64,000 nt of DNA from Nicotiana tabacum (Eukaryota; Streptophyta; Magnoliopsida; Solanales; Solanaceae). This document shows positions 11,255 to 21,811 of this stretch, piece by piece; position 1 is the first letter of the stretch; each line of letters opens with the position of its first letter. The stretch lies in assembly GCF_000715075.1 (NCBI RefSeq), contig NC_134101.1, forward strand, positions 192,406,103 through 192,470,102, read 5' to 3'. The position numbers and the translations under genes were made by a program. The notes under the pieces were generated by a model, which worked only from the letters and a program-made list of their open reading frames with translations, did not search any database and had not been told where the DNA came from.

Positions 11255-12827
11255 TTAAGAATGGGGTCCTGAAGGGTCAATTGGGCTTATTCGGGAAGGT
11301 GACGACCCTAAACCTACAGTCATACTCACTCCTATTGTGGTACAGATATAGCCACCGTTTGTAGTTGAAATAGCCGCATCAACTTCGTTTAAAATTGAAG
11401 TGACAGCACCTGCGATTACACCTACTCCATTTGAAGTATAAGTAGCCACACCCTTCAATGTGATGGTAGCATCAGCACCACCCTTCAATTCTAGTGCCAT
11501 ACCTTGGGATTATGTTGTTGAAGCTAGGAGAAAAGGAAAAGCAAAAATGGAAGAGTTTGGTGTTGCACATGGGATGACCAAAACTGAAAGGATCTATACA
11601 CCCAAAAATTTGGGAGGAACAAGCAAGGAAGTTGCTGCCAAACAACCCATCATTGAAACTGGTCCAGATTATCTCTAGAGGAAAGTACAGGCAAGAGAAT
11701 ACTCTGTCATTGATCATCTGAACTAGACTCTAGCCCAGATATCAATCTTGTCACTGCTACAAAATTTTAAGGCGCATAGGAATGCTCTGATGAAGTTATT
11801 GAATGAAGCATACGTGCCCAACAACATAACCAATGGAGAAATGGCCAATATGATAGGGCAAGTACTGGGAAAGCCACAAGATCACCTTCTACGAAGATGA
11901 ACTACCACCTGAAGGACTAAGTCACAATAAAGCACTGCACAACGCAGTATAGTTTGAGGAAAAATTCATCGCTAGAGTCCTAATAGATGGGGGTTCAAGC
12001 CTTAACATTTGTCCATTGAGTACTCTGAAAATGTTGGGTAAAGATTTCCATGAGATACGAGCAGGGAGGATGAATGTGAAGGCATTTGATGGGTCTCAAA
12101 AGGCCACAATTGGGGAAATTAACCATTGTTTGCATATGGGCCCGACTTGATTTAATGTTGAGTTTCGGGTATTGGACATATCTACCACATACAATCTTTT
12201 ACTGGGACGACCTTGGATACATGCCGCTGGAGCTGTTGCTTCTATGCTATACCAGGTCGTGAAGTTCGAATGGAACCATCAGGAGGTAATAATTCATGGA
12301 GACGGAAGTAATCCTATTTACACCAGTTAAACTGTCCCGGTTGTCGAGAATAGAAGAAAGCTGGGTGGAGAAACTTATCACCGCATCGAGCGTGTCAATG
12401 CAATTGAGAAAGATAAATGGTGGAGCAGCAAAATAGAAAGCATACTGGTATTGTCAGGGTATGAACCCGGCAAAGGGCTTGGGAAGAAACTCTAGGGCAT
12501 TACCGAACCAGTACAGTTGAAACGTCATGGTACAACTTTTGCTCTTGGATATACGTATACCTGGAAGGAATATGATGATTGGCCGCCCCTATAGAGTGGT
12601 CCCTATTACCTTCAGTCAGACCTTTCATCAGGCCGATACAATATGGGATCTAAAAAAGAGGAAGCTTTGGCTGGGCTAAGGAACATGTTTCTAGAAGACG
12701 AAGATATGGATTGCAGTGTGATAGTCGAAGAGGAGGAAGAAGAAGGCCTTACCATTCAAACGATGTAGAGGGGAGCATTTCTTAGGAACTGGACCGCCAC
12801 ACCATCAAGGGCCAGACGAATCCCGTG
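11255..12827 (+). pseudogene. Ogre B protease remnant with G-patch-like tail
   Basis: The aspartic protease motif reads LIDGGSSLNICPL near 11980, with the closing LLLGRPWIHAAGA near 12205. About 60 residues later comes SGYEPGKGLGKKL, a glycine-patterned motif like a G-patch. A stop interrupts the end of that motif and others lie upstream. Ogre A has the same order. In some retroviruses a G-patch follows the protease and binds nucleic acid; applying that here is inference. Confidence 0.75.
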
Positions 12828-13020
12828 GTAGCATGGCTACTAATGTTATTTTAAAAACAAGTCTTTTGAGCATTTAGTTTTTTAAAACATCTTCTTTTCT
12901 GAATTTTGTTTTGGAAAACATTGTTTTGAAGTCATTCAGACGATATTTTGTTTAACATTTCAGCATTTATCAAATAATTGGATGTTTTATTATCGTTATC
13001 TTTTATATCTTTTTTTATAG
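12828..13020 (+). other. Ogre B intron between protease and RT
   Basis: Donor CCGTG/GTAGCATGG at 12828 and acceptor TTTTTTTATAG/CATTAC at 13020 match Ogre A in position, borders and length (193 versus 189 bp). Ogre elements are known to carry an intron between protease and RT whose removal joins gag-pro to pol. Confidence 0.75.
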
Positions 13021-14377
13021 CATTACTATTTCTTACCTTGATGAACCAACGACTGTGACATGTAATGAGAAAACGCAATATAAGGATAGTGACTTGGAAG
13101 AAGAAGATTAGATACATGAGGAAGTTATCAGAGAAGTTGAGGATTTTGAGAACAAACCTAAGTCCAACCTGGACAAACCGAAGCGGTCAATTTGGGGGAT
13201 TCTTAAACCAATAAAGAAACTCTCATAAGTATTCACTTGTCACCATCAGAGAAAAAGAATACACTCGTTTCCTGAAAGAATATGAGGATATTTTTGTATG
13301 GTCAGGTCTGAGCACATCCATAGTAGCTCATAAGTTGCCTATCAATCCAATGTGTCCGCCGGTGAAGCAAAAACTCAGAAAGTTCAAACCAGACATGAGC
13401 CTAAAAATCAAGGAGGAAGTCACTAAGCAGATCAAAGCCAAAGTCCTTAGGATAGTTGAGTACCCAACCTGGTTAGCCAACATTGTACCGGTTCGGAAGA
13501 AAGATGGGAAAGTTATGGTGTGTGTTGACTATCGGGATTTAAACAGAGCAAGTCCCAAGGACGATTTCCCGCTACCGAACATACACATTCAGATCGACAA
13601 TTGCGCCAAGCATGAACTCCAATCCTTTCTAGATTGCTTCGCGGGTTATCATCAAATTTGGATGGACGAAGAAAATGCGGAGAAAATAGCTATCATTACA
13701 CCATGGGGTGTATTGCTGCAAAAGGATGCCATTCGGTCTGAAAAATGCTGGGGCCACATATATGAGGGCCATGACGACCATCTTCCATGATATGATACAC
13801 AAGGATATAGAGGTATATATTGACGACGTCATCATCAAATCCAACAGAGCCACATATCACATAGCAGACTTGAGAAAGTTCTCTGACAGGCTACAAAAGT
13901 ACAATTTAAAACTGAACCCCGCAAAATGTGCATTTGGGGTTCCTGCTAGAAAATTGTTGGGATTCATCGTCAGCCGCCGAGGAATCGAGTTAGACCCGTC
14001 AAAGGTTAAATCTATCCAAGAGTTACCACCACCGAAAAATAAGAAGGACGTGATGAGTTTCCTGGGATGCCTCAATTACATCAGCCGCTTCATAGCATAG
14101 TCCACAATAATATGTGAACCCATCTTCAAAATGTTGAAAAATGATACTGAAACTAGTTGGACTGAAGATTGTCAAAAGGCTTCTGAATAAATTAAGGAAT
14201 ACCTGTCCACACCACCAGTCCTAGTCCCGCCGGAACCTGGGAGACCTTTGCTACTCTCTTTGTCCGTACTAGATGGGGATTTCGGCTATGTTTTGGGATA
14301 ACATGACGAGACAAGAAGAAAGGTGCAAGCCATATATTACTTGAGTAAGAAGTTCACACCTTATGAAGCATGGTACT
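13021..14377 (+). pseudogene. pol: Ogre B reverse transcriptase (5' part of split pol)
   Basis: RT motifs: EYPTWLANIVPV, VCVDYRDLNRA, MPFGLKNAGATYMRAM and the catalytic YIDD box (near 13815-13830), then LLGFIVSRRGIELDPSKV and FLGCLNYISRFIA. A frame change lies near 13700-13720, between WGVLLQKDA and MYCCKRMPFG, and more stops follow. At 14378 the frame is cut by a solo LTR and resumes at 17382. RT copies element RNA into cDNA; this copy is inactive by frame breaks though YIDD is intact. Confidence 0.85.
14373..14377. repeat. Target site duplication GTACT, left copy
   Basis: GTACT precedes the TGTAAGCACG start and is repeated at 17377-17381 after the GTGTGACA end. Removing one copy and the insertion restores the Ogre sequence TGGTACTCTCTGC seen at 37709. 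Confidence 0.95.
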
Positions 14378-15449
14378 TGTAAGCACGTGATTTTTGCCCT
14401 ATATGAGAATTACTCCCAAAAAATTCAAAAATAAAATAATTTTTCTTGGTGTGCAATTTTTGTGATATTTTGTGTAACTATTTGTATGTTTGTCTATGCA
14501 TGTTTATTTGTTAAATTAATAAAAAAATACAAAAATAGGCATCTTTTGCATTTTTAGCATTTAATGTCCAAATGAACAATTTTATGCTTAATTATTACTT
14601 AATTGTGCATTAATTGTTATTGGAAGTTAATTTGCGCTTTTATAACTTAATTTAGTTCTTAATAATAATTTAAGTACTTTTATAATTTAGTTTTAGAAAA
14701 ATAAAAGAAGAAAAGAGAACAAAAATACAAAGAAAAATCGGATTGGGCCACTTCTTCAATTTCAAACCACAAGCCCAAATAATTGCCCAACTTTCCCCAT
14801 GACCCGGTCCGTTTCAAACCGGGTCGATCCGGTCCGCTCCATTAACCCAACACCCCTTCTTCATTTTTGTCCAACACAAAACAAAACCAAAAAAATAAAA
14901 AATAAAAAGTGAATTATCACTATTAATAGTTTTATTTTTTGTTTTTTTATATATAAAAAAAATCCGAAAATATTTTATTTTATTTATTATTTTTATTTTA
15001 AAAAATATATATATATATATATATAGTAATTTCGGAAATGATTTTAAAAAAAAAAAAAAAGTAAAAGAATGTAGAAAATTTAAAAAAAGTAAAAAGTTTT
15101 AAAAAATTTAAAAATAAAATAAGGTTGGAATTGAAAAAATAAATATAAAGGTATCTGAAAATTTAAAAAATTTAAAGTAATTGAAAGTAACATTTTTAAA
15201 AGAAAAAGAAAAGATAGTGGTTTGTTTTTAAAGGAAAATTAAATAAAGTGAGATTCTCTTTTAAAAAAATAAAAAGTGAGATTTTAAATAAGATAAAGTA
15301 ATTAAAGTTGGAATTTTAAAAATAAAAGTAAATAAAGGTGGGATTTCTTTTTCTAAAAAAAATAAAAGCAATTTGTAAGTGGGATTTCTTTTAATTAAAA
15401 AAATAATAAAATAATAAAAAAACAAATCTGAAAATTTCGAAAATTTTGC

Positions 15450-15458
15450 TATAAATAG
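15450..15458 (+). promoter_or_regulatory. TATA box of the solo LTR
   Basis: TATAAATAG follows a very AT-rich region and precedes a purine-rich leader; about 1.9 kb of LTR follows. It is a textbook plant TATA word. Confidence 0.6.
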
Positions 15459-16410
15459 AAGAGAAAATTTAGGAAGAAGTGGAAGAAAAAAAGAGGAAAA
15501 ACTAGATAGAGAGAAGAAAAAAAGAGGGGGCGGAGTGAGAAGTATACACCCGATATACATTCTGGATACACTGAATATACAGGGGCAGAATTCATTTTGG
15601 AGAGTTTTTAGGACTTGAATGAAAAAACATTAAGGAAGACTTAGAGATTATTGGGAGAATATTTTTGAGAGTAATACATTCTGGAGAATTTCAAGAGTGT
15701 TAGAGAGTAAAAGAGAAAGACAACTTGAACTTCTACTTGAATAAATTCCGTTTGTCTTTTCTCAAGTGTGATTCAAAGTCAGAAACTACTGCATCTTGTA
15801 TCTTTTCTCGCTTCTGCTTTGACTGTGATTGCACTTTGGCATTGCTGATTTTTCAATCCGTTGCTGGGTTATTCTACTGGTTGTTACTGGTTTGCGGTGT
15901 TGCTGAATCTGTTGTTGCTGTGGTATTATTGCTGCTGACTCTCCTTCTTTTGTTCTTGTACTGCTGTTTCCAGGTACACATTTGTACAATCTCGGCTTGA
16001 AGCAAAAAATGAAATATTAATCAGGCTTTGTTCCTGTTGAATTCCTCCTGTTTAGATTTGTGGTTGAATATAATTTTCTTTTCTTTGTATAAAAATGTAG
16101 TTGAATGATTAATGAGTAATGAGGTTGCATATGTATAATTTCTTCATCTAATAATGTTAGTTTAAATTAATCGGAGAATAATTAATCTGTTTTTGATATT
16201 ATTATGTATCTATCTCATGTTCTAGCATTAGTAAATAACAGAATGAAAGCAGTTTTTCTTTGTACAAACTCGATCGCAATTTTTCATTCGCATTAGCCGT
16301 AAACTAATAACTAATAAGTTACGTTTTTCAGCATGTAAATAATTAAGAGATTTTCTTTTATTTTAGAGACGAATTTAATAGAAAATATAGTCACTGTAGG
16401 TTTATCCTTA

Positions 16411-17020
16411 AAATAAAAATGAGACGAGCCTCGCCAAATAAATCACACATCGTTGGGGCCCTCAATAAATACATAAGCATTTACTAGACTTTGGATTTGG
16501 CCGTTTAATGAACGTTCACGGCCTCTTCCTAAAATAACAATACGTTAGTCTCTTTAGGACGCGCCTTAATAAATCTTACCTTCTTAAACTCGGGTGCACA
16601 TTTATGTGACCCAAATCCAAATCTCAACGGAGTCGAAATGTGTTTCTAATCACGGGTACATTGATTGTGACGTGATTCGAGATGCGTGTCCACGACGTTG
16701 CAAATTCCTTTAAAAAATAAGAATGAGATGAGCCTCGCCAAATAAAAATACAAAATTGCGGGGCCCTCAGTAAATATTTGCTTTCAAATTGCTTAGATTT
16801 CGGGATAGACCGTTTTAGAAAAATTCCACGGTCCTACCCAAAATAAATACTCTAGTCGCCTTAGGCGCGCCTTTAATAATTTAATTTCCTTAAACTCGGG
16901 TGCATATTGATGTGACCCAAATCCAAATCTCGACGGAGTCAAAGTGTGTCGACGACCACGGGTACATTGATTCTAACGCGGTTCGAGATACATTTTCACA
17001 ACGTTGCAATTCTTGATAAA
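16411..17020 (+). repeat. 304-bp tandem duplication inside the solo LTR
   Basis: GAGACGAGCCTCGCCAAATA at 16421 recurs as GAGATGAGCCTCGCCAAATA at 16725. The downstream landmarks keep pace: GGGGCCCTCA, ACTCGGGTGCA, TGTGACCCAAATCCAAATCT and CACGGGTACATTGATT. Divergence by eye is substantial, so the duplication is older than the insertion or ancestral to the family. Confidence 0.85.
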
Positions 17021-17376
17021 AACAGTAAATGATAAAAGCGGTTAAAAGTTAAATTTTGCACATAAGTTCACACTTGTATAAAATCAGATAATCAAGCCGA
17101 ATATAACAGTTGAGCGATCGTGCTAGAACCACGGAACTCGGGAATGCCTAACACCTTCTCCCGGGTTAACAGAGTTCCTTATCCGGATTTCTGGTACGCA
17201 GACTGTAATATGGAGTCATTCTTTTCCTCGATTCGAGATTAAAATTGGTGACTTGGGACACCCTAAATCTCCCAAGTGGCGACTCTGAAATAATTAAACC
17301 AATCCCGTTTCGATTGTCCTTTAATTGGAAAAAACTCCCTTGCACCCCATCGGATGCGGAAAAAGGAGGTGTGACA

Positions 17377-17381
17377 GTACT
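17377..17381. repeat. Target site duplication GTACT, right copy
   Basis: Matches 14373-14377 on the other side of the solo LTR. Confidence 0.95.
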
Positions 17382-18229
17382 CTCTGCTAAAACGCATTTT
17401 TTGTGCTTTGACATGGACAGCTCAAAAATTGAGGCATTACTTTTGTGCCAATACTACACACCTTATATCAAGGATGGATCCTCTAAAGTACATCGTTTAG
17501 AAGCTTATACCTACCGGGAAGTTTGCCAAGTGGCAAATATTGCTGAGTGAGTTCGATATCATCTATGTAACTCAGAAGGCAGTCAAACGACAAGTGTTGG
17601 TAGACCATCTTGTTGAAAATCCTGTAGGAGGAGAATACAAACCACTAAAAATGTATTTTCCTGACGAAGAAGTATGATTCGTAGGAGAGGACATTGTTGA
17701 AGCCTACGACGGTTGGAGAATAATTTTTGACGGAACTGCAAACTTCAAAGGAGTGGGTATTAGAGTGGTCTTGGTGTCAGAGATAGGTCAACATTATCCG
17801 GTATCCACAAAGCTTAGGTTTCCATGCACCAACAATATGGCAAAATATGAGGCTTGCATCATGGGACTCAATTTGGCCATCGACATGAATATACAAGAGT
17901 TGTTGGTAATTGGTGATTCGGGTCTTCTGGTACATCAAGTTCAAGGAAAATGGGCTACAAAAAACACTAAGATACTACCATACATGTACCATGTGCAAGA
18001 ACTGATAAAGAGGTTCACCAAAATAGAATTCAAATATGTTCTGAGAATCCAGAACGAGTTCGCAGACACACTGGCTACTCTGACTTCCATGACACAACAT
18101 CCGGACAAGAATTTCATCGATCCCATCCCAATTAGGATCCATAGTCAGCTGGCTTATTGTGCTCATGTTGAAGAAGAAACGGACGAAAATGCATGGTTCC
18201 ACGACATCAAGAAATATTTGACGAGATGA
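17382..18229 (+). pseudogene. pol: Ogre B RNase H and second (archaeal-type) RNase H
   Basis: The first part continues the RT-linked RNase H. The second RNase H, typical of Tat/Ogre elements, follows: FDGTANFKGVGI, NNMAKYEACIMGLN, LVIGDSGLLVHQVQG and RIQNEFADTLA. The catalytic Glu of the AEYEA motif is Lys here (AKYEA); Ogre A keeps Glu. A stop near 17675 splits the frame. This domain would help remove RNA from the RNA/DNA hybrid. Confidence 0.8.
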
Positions 18230-19386
18230 GACTACCTAGAGCAGGTGAACCGTACTTAGAAACACACACTACGTAGGTTGTCCAATCATTTCTTCCAAAG
18301 CGGAGGAATTTATATAGGAGAACACCTGATCTAGCACTATTAAGGTGTGTTGACACCAAAGAAGCTTCCAAATTGCTCGAGGAAATACATGTCGGGACTT
18401 GCGGTCCACATATGAATGGTTTTGTTCTAGCCAAGAAGATACTCAGAGCCGAATATTGTTGGATGACTATGGAAACAGATTGCATCTGGTATGTCCAAAA
18501 ATGCCACCAATGCCAGATACATGGAGATATGATACGAGTTCCACCGAACGAACTCAATGCAACAAGTGTACCTTGGCCTTTTACTGCCTAGGGAATAGAT
18601 GTCATTAGTCCGATCGAACCCACTACTTCAAATAGGCACAGGTTCATTTTAGTGCCTATAGATTACTTCACAAAATGAGTAGAGGTTGCATCTTACAAAG
18701 CTGTAACTAATAAAGTCGTCGTAGATTTTGTCAGGGATCATATTGTTTGTCGATTCGGGGTTCCCTAGTCCATCATCACTGATGCTGCCAATCTCAATGG
18801 TGATCTGATGAAAGCCATGTGTGAAACTTTCAAAATCAAGCACAAAAACTCCACAACATACAGGCCTCAAATGAACGGAGTCATAGAAGCTACCAACAAG
18901 AACATCAATTGGGGCAACTCTACCCATTTTGTGATCCACAGTCCGCACATCAATTAGGGAAACTCCCTATTTGCTGGTTTATGGTACCAAAGCTATCATT
19001 CCCGCTGAGGTAGAAATCCCTTCTTTAAGGATCATACAAGAAGCCGAACTCAGTGATGCAGAATAGATAAGGAGCCGCTATGAGCAATTAGCCCTCATAG
19101 ATGGAAAAAGGATAAATGTAGTGTGTCATGGTCAACTTTATCAGAACAGAATGTTCATAGATTTCAACAAAAGGGCCAAACCAAGACAATTCACACCAGG
19201 GCAGTTGGTGCTGAAGCGAATCTTCCCGCATTAAGATGAAGACAAAGAAAAAATTTCACCCAATTGTCAAGGGCCCTACATGTTTCATTGAGTACTAATA
19301 GGACGAGCACTCATACTTGCAGAAATGGACGGAGAAATTTGGCCAAAACCTATCAATTCAGACGTAGTCAAGAGACACTATGTTTA
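18230..19386 (+). pseudogene. pol: Ogre B integrase remnant
   Basis: The HHCC zinc region (HVGTCGPHMNGF then KCHQCQ), the DDE core and the C-terminal part (EIWPKPINSD) all align with Ogre A. The core is badly decayed: stops interrupt the strand before DVISPI, and a deletion joins NKNIN directly to GNSTHF near 18905-18915. The final TAG is at 19384-19386. Integrase would insert cDNA into the genome. Confidence 0.75.
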
Positions 19387-20104
19387 GATTGTTTACATTC
19401 CTTCATCTGATGCAACTGAACTACGCTTGACCTGATTCCCGTTTAAGAGGGGATACGTAGGCAGCCTTGTGGGTTCAGTCACATATCAATAAAATTTTCA
19501 TTTTCCCCACAACCAGAAATTGGGTAGAATTTTGAGGAGGACCATTAAAATTCTGGAGCAAGCCCAACCGAAGTCATCATATGCAAGACAGTCAAAGAAT
19601 CGGCTAAGTAATTGGGGCAGAATTTTAAGAAGGATTCTCAAAATTCCGGAGCAAATCCAACAAACTTCGTCACATGTATAACGGCTGAAGAATTGCTTAC
19701 TAAACTGGGGTAGAATTTTGAGGAGGACCCTCAAAATTCTAACGCAAAGAAGCCGCAATGTCTCTAAAAGTGTCGCAGTCATGAGTTCATCTAGTTTACT
19801 TATACCACCATGTTTTCTAAAGTAACTCGATTTCATCAAATAAGTGCATGTTTTTCGAAAACTTTATTTCTATGGCAGCCATGTGTTACCCAGGGTAACT
19901 CGAACAGGATCTCTAGAGCAAAGCAAAGCAAAACAAGCAGACAAAGACATGAACCAACCTCCCCCGCAAAACACATGATTCTTATTTGGATGCAAGAATA
20001 AGGAATAACTGCAAGTACATGCATCTTAAAATCATTACCTCATAACAACCAGACCGCCAAGCGCAAATATATCTCCAACTAAGAAATATTCTGCTCTTAT
20101 TTGC
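19387..20104 (+). other. Ogre B 3' non-coding region with three hairpins
   Basis: Three 27-nt hairpins lie at 19527-19553, 19620-19646 and 19713-19739, about 93 bp apart. Each reads GAATTTT(G/A)AG, a short loop, then CTCAAAATTC or a decayed form. No coding frame of note. The remainder up to 20104 is ordinary non-coding sequence. Confidence 0.8.
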
Positions 20105-20910
20105 TATTTCCACATAGCATGAGACTAAGCATTTCCTTCTCTTCTTGCATGAGGAAAAGCCCGGCCTCCCTATTTGCATAAGGCTAAGCATTGCCTTCCA
20201 TTGCATGAGACTAAGCCCTGTCTCAAATCTTGCATGATGCTAAACCTTGCCTTCCTAATTGCATAAGGCTAAGCATTGCCTTCCATTGCATGAGACTAAG
20301 CATTGTCTCCATTCCTTGCATGAGGCTAAGCCCTGCCTCCCTATTTGCATAAGGCTAAGCATTGCCTTCTCTTTGCATTAGACTAAGCCATGCCTCCCTA
20401 TTTGCACAAAGCTAAGCATTGCCTTCTCTTTGCATGAGACTAAGCCCTGTCTCAAATCTCGCATGAGGCTAAGCTCGGCCTCCCTATTTGCATAAGGCTA
20501 AGCATTGCCTTCCATTGCATAAGACCAAGCCCTGTCTCCAATCTTGCATGAGGCTAAGCCCTGCCTCCCTAATTGCATAAGGGTAAGCATTGCCTTCCAT
20601 TGCATGAGACTAAGCATTGTCTCCTTTTCTTGCATAAGGCTAAGCTCTGCCTCTCCTTGCACGAGACTAAGTATCGTCTCATTTTCTTGCATGAGGCTAA
20701 GCCATGCCTCCTTATTCGCATAAGGCTAAGCATTTCCTTCTCTTTGCATGAGACTAAGCCTTGTCTCAAATCTCGTATGAGGCTAAGTCCTGCCTCCCTA
20801 TTTGCATAAGGCTAAGCTTTGCCTTTCCTTGCATGGGACTAAGCACTATCTCCACTTTCTCGCATGAGGCTAAGCATTGCCTCCCCATCTACATTAGGAT
20901 AAGCTCTATC
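20105..20910 (+). repeat. Ogre B array of short hairpin repeats (GAGGC/AAGGC/GAGAC classes)
   Basis: About 27 consecutive units of 24-33 bp follow the pattern TTGCAT, five-base arm, TAAGC plus about three bases, complementary five-base arm. Arm pairs fall in three classes: AAGGC with GCCTT, GAGAC with GTCTC, and GAGGC with GCCTC. A few units have one mismatch. There are no unique spacers. The matching array in Ogre A is at 40500-41105. Confidence 0.9.
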
Positions 20911-21029
20911 TTTCCTTGTCTAATGACTGAACATTATCCTATCTAAAACCTAGCACTATTTTACCTTTTCCAGGTCTAAGCTCTATCACGATCCTATACA
21001 AGACTAAGCTTTATCTTGTTTTTCTCAAA

Positions 21030-21310
21030 TGCATCGCCATGTCTCTATCCAAAGGTGTCAAAGTCCGAAGGCATCATCCTCATAGCCTGAAGACATCATG
21101 TTATGGCCTGAGGATCTCTCAATATCGCACATCATTATTCAAAGGCGTCATGGTTCGAAGGCACCATTCTCATGGCCCAAGAACATCATTTCATGGCCTA
21201 CGAATCCTTTATCTCACGATTCATGGCCCAGAACATCATGGTCTAAGGAGGCCATCCTCACCGTCTGAAGACAATCTTCATGGTCCAAAGGGAATTTGCA
21301 TCATGTTTAA
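21030..21310 (+). repeat. Degenerate CATGGCC(T/C)GA-type repeats after the hairpin array
   Basis: The words CATGGTC or CATGGCC followed by (T/C)GA(A/G)GA and CATCAT recur at roughly 20-40-bp intervals. The same zone in Ogre A is 41220-41510. Confidence 0.7.
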
Positions 21311-21792
21311 ATTGTTGCAATAACCTATATATATTTGCGTGCATCGTGTTTTGAGTATTTGCAGGTAATTCAGAAGTGAACCGTTCTTTAAACAGGAGCA
21401 ACCTTCGCTTCAGTTTCTGCTCATACCATTCACACCCTGCCACTATTTCAAACATAACCGACTCCCATCAATTATTCGCCTTTACTCTATGATCATTCAG
21501 ACATCTGCCCTGTGATACATCCGTTACGCTTTAGATTCATATTCGTAACTCCGCATAAATCCATCTGATACTACCCTTCCCGAAAGAACCCTTTCCAAAA
21601 CATACGACTATTCCTATAACAATTCCATCGGTTTTATTCATCGTTGTGCAGAACTACACACAACTTGATTCCTGTAAAACTAGGGATTTGTAGGTAGCTC
21701 AGAGACCAGGGTACGGCCTATATTTTTCAAAACACTCCATTCGGTTAAATCGGTCATCATTTCTTTACCCGTCAACTCTTTCATCCCTCCCG

Positions 21793-21811
21793 GGTAGAGA
21801 GGGGCAACTAT
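21793..21811 (+). promoter_or_regulatory. Polypurine tract region of Ogre B
   Basis: GGGTAGAGAGGGGCAACTAT directly precedes the LTR start TGATACCCAATTTTT. Such a purine run primes plus-strand DNA synthesis in LTR retroelements. Confidence 0.6.

Larger units (their letters stand above)
14378..17376 (+). mobile_element. Solo LTR of an Ogre/Tat-related family
   Basis: It begins TGTAAGCACGTGATTTTTGC and ends GGAGGTGTGACA with 5-bp GTACT duplications. There is no primer-binding site plus coding interior and no second LTR, so a 3.0-kb solo LTR fits best. Its 3' end shares with the Ogre LTRs GGAATGCCTAACACCTTCTC and TGGCGACTCT. A TATA box lies at 15450-15458 and a 304-bp internal duplication at about 16410-17020. 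It formed by insertion into Ogre B and later LTR-LTR recombination. Confidence 0.85.

Noticed and set aside
20105..20910. CRISPR-like array
   Set aside because: Repeats are contiguous with no unique spacers of constant length, vary among themselves, and lie in a plant retroelement.
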